In this document: positions 1-7,327 of the stretch, in pieces
How the letters are laid out: each line of letters opens with the position of its first letter
Position numbering within the stretch: the first letter of the stretch is position 1
From: Sphingomonas sp. SUN019
GTDB lineage: Bacteria; Pseudomonadota; Alphaproteobacteria; Sphingomonadales; Sphingomonadaceae
DNA length: 64,000 nt
Assembly (NCBI RefSeq): GCF_024758705.1
Contig: NZ_CP096971.1
Coordinates: forward strand, 3,067,501 to 3,131,500
Direction of reading: 5' to 3'
Translations under genes and position numbers: made by a program
Notes under the pieces: model-generated
Seen by the model: only the letters and a program-made list of their open reading frames with translations
The model's database searches: none
Told to the model about the DNA's origin: nothing

Positions 1-78
1 GCCGCCGCGCCCGAGCAACCGTTCGCGCAGCCGCGCGCGGTGGCCGTGATTGTCGGGGGGCGCATCGGCGTCGGCCAT
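1..78 (-). CDS. radC: RadC-family protein, N-terminal 26 codons only
   Basis: Minus-strand reading from an ATG at 78 to the window edge gives 26 residues ending in the pattern GHRARLRERLLGRGG, which is the conserved start of RadC (JAB/MPN-type family, once linked to DNA repair). The rest of the gene lies outside the window. It is divergent from the ydbH-type gene downstream, leaving about 100 bases between the two starts for promoters. The call rests on one short motif, but that motif is very characteristic of the RadC N-terminus. Confidence 0.75.
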   Translation of the reverse strand, partial: MADADAPPDNHGHRARLRERLLGRGG

Positions 79-176
79 CGAGGGCCACGCTATTGCGGTG
101 TGATGCTCGGCGCAATTGCGCGTGTCGCCTCGGGCTGTTTAAGGTGGCTGGTAACGCGTTTAGTGGATGGGACTTG

Positions 177-3100
177 GTGGCTGCGGCAGACGAACAGGAT
201 GCGCCGCGCCGCCGATCGACGCGTTTCCGCGTGTTCGTGGCGGTGGCGGTACTTGTCTGTGTGCTGCTGTTCGGCGTGTGGCTGGCACGCGTGCCGATCG
301 CGAGCGGGCTGATCGACGATCGGTTGGCGGCGAGCGGCGTGCGCGCGCAATACGAGATCGCGGATCTGGGATTCGGGCGGCAGCGGTTAACCAATGTCGT
401 GCTGGGCGATCCGGCGCGGCCCGATCTGGCGGCCGATTGGGTCGAGACCGTGACGCGGATCGGTATTGGTGGACCGGTGGTGACCGGCGTGCGTGCGGGA
501 TCGGTGCGGATGCGTGGGCGGTTGGTCGACGGGAAATTGTCGCTGGGCGTGATCGACCGGTTGCTGCCCGCGCCGTCGGGTGCGCCGTTTGCGCTGCCCG
601 CGATCGACCTGTCGGTGGCGGACGGGCGGATGCGGCTGGAGACGCCGATCGGGCTGGTCGGGGTGAAGCTTTCCGGGCGTGGGCGGCTGGACGACGGGTT
701 TCGGGGGACGCTGGCGCTGGCGAGCGAGCGACTGGCGGCGAGCGGGTGCGCGGTGACGGGGCCGACCGCGTTGCTGTCGATCGCGACGCGTGCGACGGGG
801 CCGCGGGTTTCTGGGCCAGTGCGGGCGAGGGCGGTCGACTGCTCGGGCGGGACCGCGCGTGACGTTGCGCTGAGCGTGGAAGCGACGTTGTCGCCGGCGC
901 TCGATCGCTGGAACGGGCGGGCTGGTGTGAACGTGGCGCGCGTGGCGGGGGGCGGGGCGAGGCTTTCTGCGCTGGGCGGGACGATCGACTTTGCGGGCGA
1001 TGCGCGGCGGACCGAAGGGCGGATGGCGCTGACCGGCGGGGCGTTCGCTGCGGCGGGGGCGTCCGGGCGGGCTGTCGCCCTGCGGGGCACATGGCGCGTT
1101 GCGGGCGGTCGCGCGATCGTTGCGGGTCGGGCGGAGGCGCAGGGCGTGGCGGCGAGTCGCGCGACGCAGCGGATGCTGGCTTCCTCCGGCGATACAACGG
1201 TGGGAACGCCGGTCGGGCCGCTGGCCGCTTCGGCGGGGCGCGCAGCGGCGGCGGCGGCGCGTAATTTCGATGCGGCGGGCGAGTTCGCGTGGGGGACGGG
1301 CGGGCTGCTTACCTTGCGCCGGCTTGGACTGAACGCGGCGAATGGCGCGCGCGCGACCTTCGGGCAGGGTGAGGGCGTGATCGTCGGCGATCCGCGCGGC
1401 GTGCGGATCGACGGGGTGGCGATCGTCGCTGGGGGCGGCTTGCCAGGAATGCGCGTGTCGCTCTCGCAACCGCTGGCGGGTGGGGCGATCAGCGGGGAGG
1501 CGCGGGTCGATCGATATGCGACGGGTGGTGCGAATCTGGCGCTGACACCCGTGCGGTTCAGCGCGACGCCGGGCGGGGCGACGCGGATCGCCGCCACCGC
1601 GACATTGTCGGGGCCGTTGGGCGACGGGCGAGTTGACGGGCTGCGGCTGCCGGTCGTGGCAGTGTGGGACGGACGATCGCGGTTGACGGTCAACACCTCC
1701 TGCGCGCCGGTGGCGTTCGAGCGGCTGGCGGTGGCGGGGCTGGTACTGCGGCCGATGTCGGCGAGCCTTTGCCCGGTCGACGGGGCGCTGGTGCGGGTCG
1801 ATTCGCGCGGGGTGAGCGGCGGCGCGCGGACCGGGGCGTTGCGGCTGGCGGGGACTTTGGGGTCTTCGCCGATCGCGATCGCTGCGGCGGGTGCGGAGAT
1901 GCGGATTGGCGCGCGCGGGTTCACGGTCGATCGGCTCGGGGTGCGGCTGGGATCGACGGAGCGGGTGACGCGGCTCGATCTGGCGCGGCTGGACGGCGCG
2001 ATCGCGGGCGGTGGTGTTGCGGGTGGCTTCACGGGGGGTAGCGGGCAGATCGGGGCGGTGCCGCTATTGCTTACCGACGCTGCGGGGCGCTGGAAGTTGG
2101 CGGGGGGCGACCTCGGTGTGACGGGGGCGATGACCGTTTCCGATGCTCAGACCGATTTGCCGCGTTTCAAGCCGCTGTCGGCGCGCGACGTTTCACTGAC
2201 GTTGAAGAACGGCGCGATCGACGCGGGCGGTACGCTCTACGAACCGATCAAATCGGTGAAGGTCGCCGATGTTCGGATCGTGCATACCTTGGCCAGCGGC
2301 GTCGGACAGGCGAAGCTCGCCGTTCCCGGCATCGCCTTCAACGACAATTTCCAGCCCGACGAGCTGACGCGGCTGACGTTTGGCGTGATCGCCGACGTGC
2401 AAGGTAGCGTGCGCGGGGCGGGCGATATCGCGTGGTCCCCCGACGGCGTGACCTCGACCGGGGCGTTCCGCACCGACGGGATCGACCTGGCCGCGGCGTT
2501 CGGGCCGGCGACAGGGATAAAGGGCGAGATCCGCTTCACCGACCTGCTCAACCTGGAAAGCGCAGCCGGACAGGTGGCGACGGTCGCGTCGATCAATCCC
2601 GGCGTGGCGGTGAACGACGGGCGGATCGTGTATCGCACGCTGGCGGGCAACCGGGTGCAGGTCGATGGCGGGCGCTGGCCGTTCGCGGGCGGGACTCTAA
2701 CGCTGCAACCGACCCTGCTCGACTTCTCCGCCGCGGTTGCCCGCCGGATGACGTTCCGTGTCGACGGCATGGAGGCGGCGCAGTTCCTGCAGCAGTTCGA
2801 TTTCAAGAATCTGGACGCGACAGGCGTGTTCGACGGCGTGCTGCCGATGGTGTTCGACGATGCCGGCGGTCGGATCGAGAATGGGACGCTGGTAGTGCGG
2901 CAGGGCGGGGGTACGCTCGCCTATGTCGGCGACCTGACCGAAAAGGATCTGGGCACGTGGGGCAATATCGCGTTCCAGGCGCTGAAATCGCTCAAGTACC
3001 AGAATCTGAACGTCGTCATGAACGGGCCGCTAGCGGGCGAGATGATCACCGAGGTGCGCTTCGCCGGGGTCAATCAAGGGGAGGGCGCAAGGTCGAACTT

Positions 3101-3314
3101 CCTCGTGCGGCGGCTGCAGCGATTGCCGTTCGTGTTCAACATCAGGATCAAGGCGCCGTTCCGCGGCCTGCTCGATTCGGCGGCGTCCTTCTACGACCCG
3201 AAGCGGCTGATCCAGCGCAACCTGCCGCAGTTGCTGGAGGAGCAGGAAAAGCGCGCAGCGCCGCCCACGATGCCTCCGGTCATTCAGCCCCCCGCAAGCG
3301 AGACCATGCCATGA
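177..3314 (+). CDS. ydbH: YdbH-family intermembrane phospholipid transport protein (AsmA-like)
   Basis: About 1045 residues from a GTG at 177, chosen because the protein then begins with a short charged stretch followed by one membrane anchor (about residues 17-39, rich in V, L and F) and because a GGATGGGA ribosome-site-like stretch lies just upstream; an earlier GTG at 144 is possible. The rest is long beta-rich sequence with repeated G/V/L strands, as in AsmA-like bridge proteins. The C-terminal part (DFSAAVARRMTFRVDGMEAA and the following FDGVLPMVFDDAGGRIENG) matches the conserved end of YdbH. In E. coli YdbH works with YnbE and YdbL to move phospholipids between inner and outer membranes. 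Here the three genes are in the same order. It is longer than E. coli YdbH (about 880 residues). Confidence 0.85.
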   Translation: MAAADEQDAPRRRSTRFRVFVAVAVLVCVLLFGVWLARVPIASGLIDDRLAASGVRAQYEIADLGFGRQRLTNVVLGDPARPDLAADWVETVTRIGIGGPVVTGVRAGSVRMRGRLVDGKLSLGVIDRLLPAPSGAPFALPAIDLSVADGRMRLETPIGLVGVKLSGRGRLDDGFRGTLALASERLAASGCAVTGPTALLSIATRATGPRVSGPVRARAVDCSGGTARDVALSVEATLSPALDRWNGRAGVNVARVAGGGARLSALGGTIDFAGDARRTEGRMALTGGAFAAAGASGRAVALRGTWRVAGGRAIVAGRAEAQGVAASRATQRMLASSGDTTVGTPVGPLAASAGRAAAAAARNFDAAGEFAWGTGGLLTLRRLGLNAANGARATFGQGEGVIVGDPRGVRIDGVAIVAGGGLPGMRVSLSQPLAGGAISGEARVDRYATGGANLALTPVRFSATPGGATRIAATATLSGPLGDGRVDGLRLPVVAVWDGRSRLTVNTSCAPVAFERLAVAGLVLRPMSASLCPVDGALVRVDSRGVSGGARTGALRLAGTLGSSPIAIAAAGAEMRIGARGFTVDRLGVRLGSTERVTRLDLARLDGAIAGGGVAGGFTGGSGQIGAVPLLLTDAAGRWKLAGGDLGVTGAMTVSDAQTDLPRFKPLSARDVSLTLKNGAIDAGGTLYEPIKSVKVADVRIVHTLASGVGQAKLAVPGIAFNDNFQPDELTRLTFGVIADVQGSVRGAGDIAWSPDGVTSTGAFRTDGIDLAAAFGPATGIKGEIRFTDLLNLESAAGQVATVASINPGVAVNDGRIVYRTLAGNRVQVDGGRWPFAGGTLTLQPTLLDFSAAVARRMTFRVDGMEAAQFLQQFDFKNLDATGVFDGVLPMVFDDAGGRIENGTLVVRQGGGTLAYVGDLTEKDLGTWGNIAFQALKSLKYQNLNVVMNGPLAGEMITEVRFAGVNQGEGARSNFLVRRLQRLPFVFNIRIKAPFRGLLDSAASFYDPKRLIQRNLPQLLEEQEKRAAPPTMPPVIQPPASETMP

Positions 3315-3535
3315 AGCGAACAGGATTGACGAGCTTGGAGCGTACCGCGACCTTCGGCGTGATGAAATGGATGATCGGACTGGCCCTGACCGGCACCGCC
3401 GCGGCGTGCGTGAACGTCGCTGCGCCCGACAAGCCGATCGTGATCAACCTGAACATCAACGTGACGCAGGAAGTGGTGTATCGTCTCGATGGTGAGGCGA
3501 AGTCGCTGATCAAGCAGAATCCGGGGATATTCTGA
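3311..3535 (+). CDS. ynbE: YnbE-like outer-membrane lipoprotein
   Basis: Small lipoprotein partner of YdbH. The ATG at 3311 overlaps the ydbH stop (ATGCCATGAAG region), but a second ATG at 3362 gives a clean lipoprotein signal, MKWMIGLALTGTAAAC, and is the likelier functional start (57 residues). After the lipidated Cys the protein contains DKPIVINLNINVTQEVVYRL, the conserved YnbE pattern, and ends with LIKQNPGIF. In E. coli YnbE multimerises and stacks on YdbH to complete the bridge to the outer membrane. The residue at -3 of the lipobox is Ala rather than Leu, a tolerated variation. Confidence 0.85.
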   Translation: MKRTGLTSLERTATFGVMKWMIGLALTGTAAACVNVAAPDKPIVINLNINVTQEVVYRLDGEAKSLIKQNPGIF

Positions 3536-3536
3536 G

Positions 3537-3914
3537 ATGAAGACCGTGATGTGGATGGTTGCCGGCGCAGTGGCGCTGACGGGCGTGTCGAGCGCAGCCT
3601 TCGCGCAGCGCGACCCGGCCTATGCCGCGGCGCGTGCGGCGGGGCAGGTGGGCGAACAGCCCGATGGCTATCTGGGCGTGGTTGGCGGCGGCAACGCGGA
3701 GTTGCGCGCGATCGTCAGCAACATCAATATCCAGCGCAAGTCGGCCTATACGCAAAAGGCGCAGGCGAGCGGCGCGACGGTCGAGCAACTGGCGTTCACC
3801 AGCGGCTGCAATCTCATCGCGCAGACGAGCGCGGGGGAGAAGTACAAGACGCCCGGTGGGACTTGGGCGACGCGCGGGGCGGGGCCGCCGGAGCGTGATT
3901 CGCGGTGTGTGTGA
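3537..3914 (+). CDS. ydbL: YdbL-family periplasmic protein (DUF1318)
   Basis: 125 residues starting one base after the ynbE stop, so almost certainly co-transcribed. Residues 1-23 form a Sec signal peptide ending AAFAQ. The mature part has the DUF1318 pattern: DGYLGVVGGGNAELRAIV, then NIQRKSAYTQKAQASG and a C-terminal GTWATR. In E. coli YdbL acts as a periplasmic helper that controls YnbE multimer formation. Two Cys (in TSGCNLIAQ and at the end, RDSRCV) may be incidental. With the two preceding genes it completes the ydbH-ynbE-ydbL set. Confidence 0.85.
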   Translation: MKTVMWMVAGAVALTGVSSAAFAQRDPAYAAARAAGQVGEQPDGYLGVVGGGNAELRAIVSNINIQRKSAYTQKAQASGATVEQLAFTSGCNLIAQTSAGEKYKTPGGTWATRGAGPPERDSRCV

Positions 3915-3923
3915 CCTGAGCGA

Positions 3924-4048
3924 ATCCTCCTCCGCAAGGGGGAGGTGGCGCGCGTAGCGCGTCGGAGGGGCGGCACCACTGCAGATGTCATTGCACACCT
4001 CCCCCTCCGTCAGCCTGCGGCTGCCACCTCCCCCTGGCGGGGGAGGAT
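3924..4048. repeat. Palindromic two-half repeat, copy 1 (empty)
   Basis: Two half-sites in inverted orientation. The left half begins ATCCTCC, makes a first hairpin around GCAAG, then a GTGGCGCGCG/CGCGTC arm, and ends CGGAGGGGCGG near 3972. The right half begins near 3996 with CACCTCCCCCTCCGTCAG, has a CAGCCTGCGGCTG hairpin and ends CGGGGGAGGAT. A spacer of about 23 bases separates the halves. The same architecture recurs at 18170-18288 and flanks the DUF559 pseudogene at 60667-61145. It lies downstream of ydbL and may also act as a transcription terminator. Confidence 0.85.
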
Positions 4049-4184
4049 AGTCTGCGGACGCTTCACCCCCGACCTCCGCAACGGTTGACACCCCCCGACC
4101 CCCCGGCTAACCGGACCGCGCCTTGGCGGGCTCGCCACCTGGCATTCCATTTGCCTGCCCGAAGACTTTTGGGGAAGCGTGCGG

Positions 4185-4499
4185 ATGGCGGAGATCGAGC
4201 CCGGACCAGACACCCTCGGCGAAGATGCGCGGTTGCGGTCGCTCGATGAGCGGCTGAAGGCGGCGCAAAACGACGAGGTGAACCGCACGGGGGCGGGCAA
4301 GACGGGAAGCGACGCGGGTTACCGCCTCGGCAATCGCGTTCTGGCCGAGCTTCTGGGCGGCATGGTCGGCGGCGCGCTGATCGGCTGGACCTTCGACTGG
4401 TTCGCCGGCACGTCGCCCTGGGGTCTGCTCGTGATGTTGTTCCTGGGGATCATCGTCGCGTTCAGGAACATCATACGGATTTCGCAGCCTCCGAAGTGA
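4185..4499 (+). CDS. atpI: AtpI/AtpZ-type ATP synthase assembly protein
   Basis: 104-residue membrane protein that opens the F0 operon. The ATG at 4185 is preferred over a GTG at 4179 because GGGGA at 4171-4175 is then about nine bases away. The first 45 residues are charged and soluble; two membrane helices follow (about 54-73 and 79-97) separated by DWFAGTSPWG, a typical AtpI/AtpZ hairpin. In alphaproteobacteria this protein helps assemble the c-ring or supplies Mg2+; that role is from the family, not visible here. The next gene (atpB) starts 30 bases downstream. Confidence 0.85.
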   Translation: MAEIEPGPDTLGEDARLRSLDERLKAAQNDEVNRTGAGKTGSDAGYRLGNRVLAELLGGMVGGALIGWTFDWFAGTSPWGLLVMLFLGIIVAFRNIIRISQPPK

Positions 4500-4529
4500 T
4501 TTCGGAGGCTTTCGTTCAAGGGAAGCAAC

Positions 4530-5312
4530 GTGGCGGCAGGCGGCGGCAAGATCGACCCGATGCACCAGTTCGAGGTGCAGACCATCTGGGACGGCTTCGC
4601 GATCGGCGGGCACCAGATCGCGTTCACCAACTCGGCGGCCTGGATGGTTGCGGCGGTGGTGGCGCTGATCGCGTTCATGTCGATGGGGCTGAACGGGAAG
4701 CTGGTGCCGACGCGCGGGCAGATGATGGTCGAGAGCGCGGCGCGCTTCATCGACAACATGCTGGCGGCGAATGTCGGGCCGGAGGGCAAGCGTTACGTTC
4801 CCTACGTTTTCTCGCTGTTCATGTTCATCCTGTTCGCCAACATCCTGGGGCTGTTGCCGCTGGGCGTGCTGGGCGTCCATCCGTTCACCTTCACCAGCCA
4901 TTTCACGATCACCGGCGTGCTGGCGATCATGAGCTTTTCGATCGTGCTGATCGTCGGCTTCTGGCGCCACGGCCTGCATTTCTTCAGCCTGTTCGTGCCG
5001 CACGGCACGCCGATCTGGCTGATGTGGCTGATCCCGGTGATCGAGCTGGTTTCCTTCATGGTGCGACCCTTCTCGCTGGGTCTGCGACTGTTCGTCGCGA
5101 TGACCGCGGGGCACGTGCTGCTGAAGGTGCTGGCGGGGTTCGTCATCAACGCAGGCAACGCCGGATTGCTGACCGGCGTGCTGGTCGGCGGACCGTCGTT
5201 CATCCTGATGATCGGCATTTCCGCGCTGGAGCTGCTGGTAGCTGGCATCCAGGCCTATGTCTTCGCGCTGTTGACCTCGTTGTACATCAACGACGCGGTC
5301 AATCTGCACTAA
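4530..5312 (+). CDS. atpB: F0F1 ATP synthase subunit a
   Basis: 260 residues from a GTG at 4530, with AAGGGA (4518-4523) as ribosome site. Multi-helix inner-membrane protein forming the proton half-channels against the c-ring. The signature SLGLRLFVAMTAGHVLLK is present with the essential Arg near residue 186, and PYVFSLFMFILFANILG marks the preceding conserved helix. Length fits the family. It sits between atpI and atpE; the F1 genes are not in this window, which is the usual split arrangement in alphaproteobacteria. Confidence 0.97.
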   Translation: MAAGGGKIDPMHQFEVQTIWDGFAIGGHQIAFTNSAAWMVAAVVALIAFMSMGLNGKLVPTRGQMMVESAARFIDNMLAANVGPEGKRYVPYVFSLFMFILFANILGLLPLGVLGVHPFTFTSHFTITGVLAIMSFSIVLIVGFWRHGLHFFSLFVPHGTPIWLMWLIPVIELVSFMVRPFSLGLRLFVAMTAGHVLLKVLAGFVINAGNAGLLTGVLVGGPSFILMIGISALELLVAGIQAYVFALLTSLYINDAVNLH

Positions 5313-5359
5313 GCCTTTCCTTACCAACAACAATCTCAAGAGAAACTGGAGTTATAATC

Positions 5360-5587
5360 ATGGACGCAGAAGCAGCTAAGCTCCTCGGTGCCGGTCTCGC
5401 CGCGATCGGCGCGGGCATGGCCGCGATCGGTGTGGGCACCGTGTTCGGTTCGTTCCTGGAAGGCGCGCTGCGCAATCCGGGTGCGGCCGATGGCCAGCAG
5501 GGCCGCCTGTTCATCGGCTTCGCGGCCGCCGAGCTGCTCGGCCTGCTCGCGTTCGTCGTCGCGATGATCCTGATCTTCGTCGCGTAA
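5360..5587 (+). CDS. atpE: F0F1 ATP synthase subunit c
   Basis: 75-residue proteolipid that forms the rotor ring. Two hydrophobic helices are joined by the polar loop R38-N39-P40. The proton-carrying acid is Glu58 in FAAAELLGLLAF; the N-terminal helix carries a glycine-rich pattern (GAGLAAIGAGMAAIGVG). The helix-1 glycine repeat and single Glu are canonical; I see no sign of a sodium-binding variant. Start ATG at 5360 follows CTGGAG. It stands 47 bases after atpB and 49 before the b' gene. Confidence 0.97.
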   Translation: MDAEAAKLLGAGLAAIGAGMAAIGVGTVFGSFLEGALRNPGAADGQQGRLFIGFAAAELLGLLAFVVAMILIFVA

Positions 5588-5636
5588 CTGATCCCTTTCG
5601 GGGCGGCCGTCCGCGTCCGCCCCGCAGGATAATTCC

Positions 5637-6143
5637 ATGCCTCAGATCTCCCAGCTTGCCGCCACCTATGCGTCGCAGATTTTCTGGCTGCTGCTGACGT
5701 TCGGCATCGTCTTCTTCGTCGTCGGCCGCGGGATGCTGCCGAAGGTGCAGGCGACGATCGACGGGCGCGACAAGTCGATCGCCAGCGACCTGGCGGCGGC
5801 GAGCGCGGCGCGTGATGCGGCGGATAAGGCCGAGGAAGCGTGGCGTCAGCGCGATCAGGCCAATCGCGAGGCGGCGCAGGCCTTGGTCGCGGAGGCGCGT
5901 GCGCGGGCGACCAAGGCGAGCGAGGCGACGCTGGCGGCGGCCAATGCCGATCAGTCGGCGAAGGTCGCGGCGAGCGAGGCGGACATTCGCGCCGCGGCGA
6001 CGCGCGCGATGGCCGAGATCGAAACCTTCGCCGTGGAGGCCGCGCAGGACATCGTCGCGCGCGTGTCGGGCGCTCAGGTGTCGGTCGACGAGGCAAAAAG
6101 CGCCGTTCAGGCGGCGTTGAAGACGGGTGCGGCGCATGGTTGA
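5637..6143 (+). CDS. atpG: F0F1 ATP synthase subunit b'
   Basis: 168 residues with one N-terminal membrane helix (about 13-30, IFWLLLTFGIVFFVVG) followed by a long Ala/Glu/Arg-rich coiled coil that forms the peripheral stalk. It is the first of two b-type genes; a b/b' pair is characteristic of photosynthetic lineages and alphaproteobacteria. It has the shorter N-terminus typical of b'. The start of the next b gene overlaps its 3' end by eight bases, pointing to translational coupling. The symbol atpG (also written atpF') is used for b' in this group and should not be confused with the gamma subunit. Confidence 0.92.
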   Translation: MPQISQLAATYASQIFWLLLTFGIVFFVVGRGMLPKVQATIDGRDKSIASDLAAASAARDAADKAEEAWRQRDQANREAAQALVAEARARATKASEATLAAANADQSAKVAASEADIRAAATRAMAEIETFAVEAAQDIVARVSGAQVSVDEAKSAVQAALKTGAAHG

Positions 6144-6762
6144 TTTCGTCATCATGACCGCGGGGTCGGCCGAAGTCGCTGCGAACCTGTCTCACGCAGC
6201 GGAGGCTGAAGGCGTCCCGGAGACGGGCGGTCATGCGCTGACCACTGAGGCGGCGGAGCATCACGTCGATCCGTCGGTGCTCGGGCTGAATGGCACCGTA
6301 TGGGTCTCGATCGCGATGATCGTGTTCCTGGGGATCGTGCTGGCCAAGGGTGGCCTGAAGGCGATCACCGGCGGGCTCGACAAGCAGATCGCGGCGATCC
6401 GCACGCAGCTTGACGAGGCGAAGAAGCTGCGCGCCGAGGCCGAGGCGTTGCGCGACGAATATGCGAAGAAGATCGCCGACGCCGAGAAAAGCGCGGCCGA
6501 CATGGCGCATCATGCCGAGGCGGAGGCTGAGGCGATCGTCGCGCAGGCGAAGGTCGACGCCGCCGATCTGGTCGGCCGTCGCGCCAAGATGGCTGAGGAC
6601 AAGATCGCCGCTGCCGAACGCAGCGCGATCGCCGAGGTCCGCGCGAAGACCGCCGATGCGGCGGCGAAGGCCGCCGCTGCGATCATCGCCGAGCGTCATG
6701 GCGCGGACGCGGACAAGGCGCTGGTCGATCGCACGATCGCCGGGCTGGGGCGGCTGAACTAG
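6136..6762 (+). CDS. atpF: F0F1 ATP synthase subunit b
   Basis: 208 residues from an ATG at 6136 that lies inside the last codons of the b' gene (ATGGTTGA). The N-terminal 50 residues are a His/Glu/Ala-rich soluble extension; one membrane helix follows (about 53-71, TVWVSIAMIVFLGIVLAKGG), then a long charged coiled coil (KKLRAEAEALRDEYAKKIAD). Together with b' it makes the stator stalk. It ends the F0 operon; a hairpin-forming inverted repeat lies immediately downstream and could terminate transcription. Confidence 0.93.
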   Translation: MVDFVIMTAGSAEVAANLSHAAEAEGVPETGGHALTTEAAEHHVDPSVLGLNGTVWVSIAMIVFLGIVLAKGGLKAITGGLDKQIAAIRTQLDEAKKLRAEAEALRDEYAKKIADAEKSAADMAHHAEAEAEAIVAQAKVDAADLVGRRAKMAEDKIAAAERSAIAEVRAKTADAAAKAAAAIIAERHGADADKALVDRTIAGLGRLN

Positions 6763-6772
6763 GCACATATTG

Positions 6773-6876
6773 TCGTCCCCGCGAAAGCGGGGATCCATTT
6801 CCTAGGCTTGCCGCAGTCACCACGGTCGTGACTTGTGGATGCCGTATGCCATGGTCCCCGCTTTCGCGGGGAAGAC
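6773..6876. repeat. Inverted pair of CCCCGCGAAAGCGGGG hairpin units
   Basis: The left unit (6773-6798) reads TCGTCCCCGCGAAAGCGGGG then ATCCAT and folds as a 6-bp stem with a GAAA loop. The right unit (6851-6876) is nearly its reverse complement, with CCCCGCTTTCGCGGGG. About 50 bases separate them. The pair can form two small hairpins or one large stem. Such units are common in sphingomonad intergenic DNA. Its place after atpF suggests a terminator or mRNA-end role (inference). Confidence 0.85.
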
Positions 6877-6884
6877 AGGCTTTT

Positions 6885-6948
6885 GACCACCGCCTCTTTA
6901 CGGGTTTCCGGCGGTGCGCTTTTCCATCGAGCCCGTGGGAGAAACCCC
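6885..6948 (+). promoter_or_regulatory. Structured leader of the SMR gene, candidate guanidine-riboswitch-like element
   Basis: The bases just before the SMR start contain CTCTTTACGGGTTTCCGG (6893-6910) and AGCCCGTGGGAGAAACCCC (6930-6948). GGGTTTC (6902-6908) is fully complementary to GAAACCC (6941-6947), so a helix could cover the ribosome site GGGAGA (6938-6943). The two blocks resemble the conserved ends of the guanidine-I (ykkC) class, whose usual target is exactly this transporter family, but the element is shorter than the roughly 100-base ykkC consensus. Leader structure is seen; ligand class is a guess. Confidence 0.35.
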
Positions 6949-7269
6949 ATGTACTGGCTCGTCCTCGCCATCGCCGTCGTCACCGAAATCTGCTGGGCGC
7001 TCAGCCTGAAATGGGCCGCGACCGCGGCGACGTGGCAGGCGTCTTCGGTTCCGATCATCCTCAGCTTCGTCAACATGGGGCTGCTTGCCTGGGCGATGCG
7101 CGGCCTTCCCGCGGGCACGGCCTATGCGGTGTGGACGGGACTGGGCGCGGTGGGCGTCATCATCGGCGGTGTGTTCCTGTTCGGGGACCGAGTGAGCGCG
7201 GCGCAGGCGGGATTCATGGCGTTGACCGTCGTCGGCGTTGTGGGGACGAAACTGTTCGCGACAGCCTGA
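6949..7269 (+). CDS. gdx: Small multidrug resistance (SMR) exporter, Gdx/SugE type
   Basis: 106 residues, four membrane helices, the normal SMR size. The essential carboxylate is Glu13 in TEICWALSLKWA, and the third helix carries LPAGTAYAVWTGLGAVG, a pattern typical of the SugE/Gdx subgroup, which exports guanidinium and some quaternary ammonium ions by proton exchange; EmrE-type multidrug pumps differ here. SMR proteins work as antiparallel dimers. ATG at 6949 is preceded by GGGAGA. The structured leader upstream and the subgroup motif support a guanidinium exporter, but a broader quaternary amine exporter cannot be excluded. Confidence 0.85.
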   Translation: MYWLVLAIAVVTEICWALSLKWAATAATWQASSVPIILSFVNMGLLAWAMRGLPAGTAYAVWTGLGAVGVIIGGVFLFGDRVSAAQAGFMALTVVGVVGTKLFATA

Positions 7270-7327
7270 GCGGGTTGGCAGGGCAGCGCGCCTGTCCTAC
7301 CCCTCCCGCAAAATCGGGAGATAGAAG

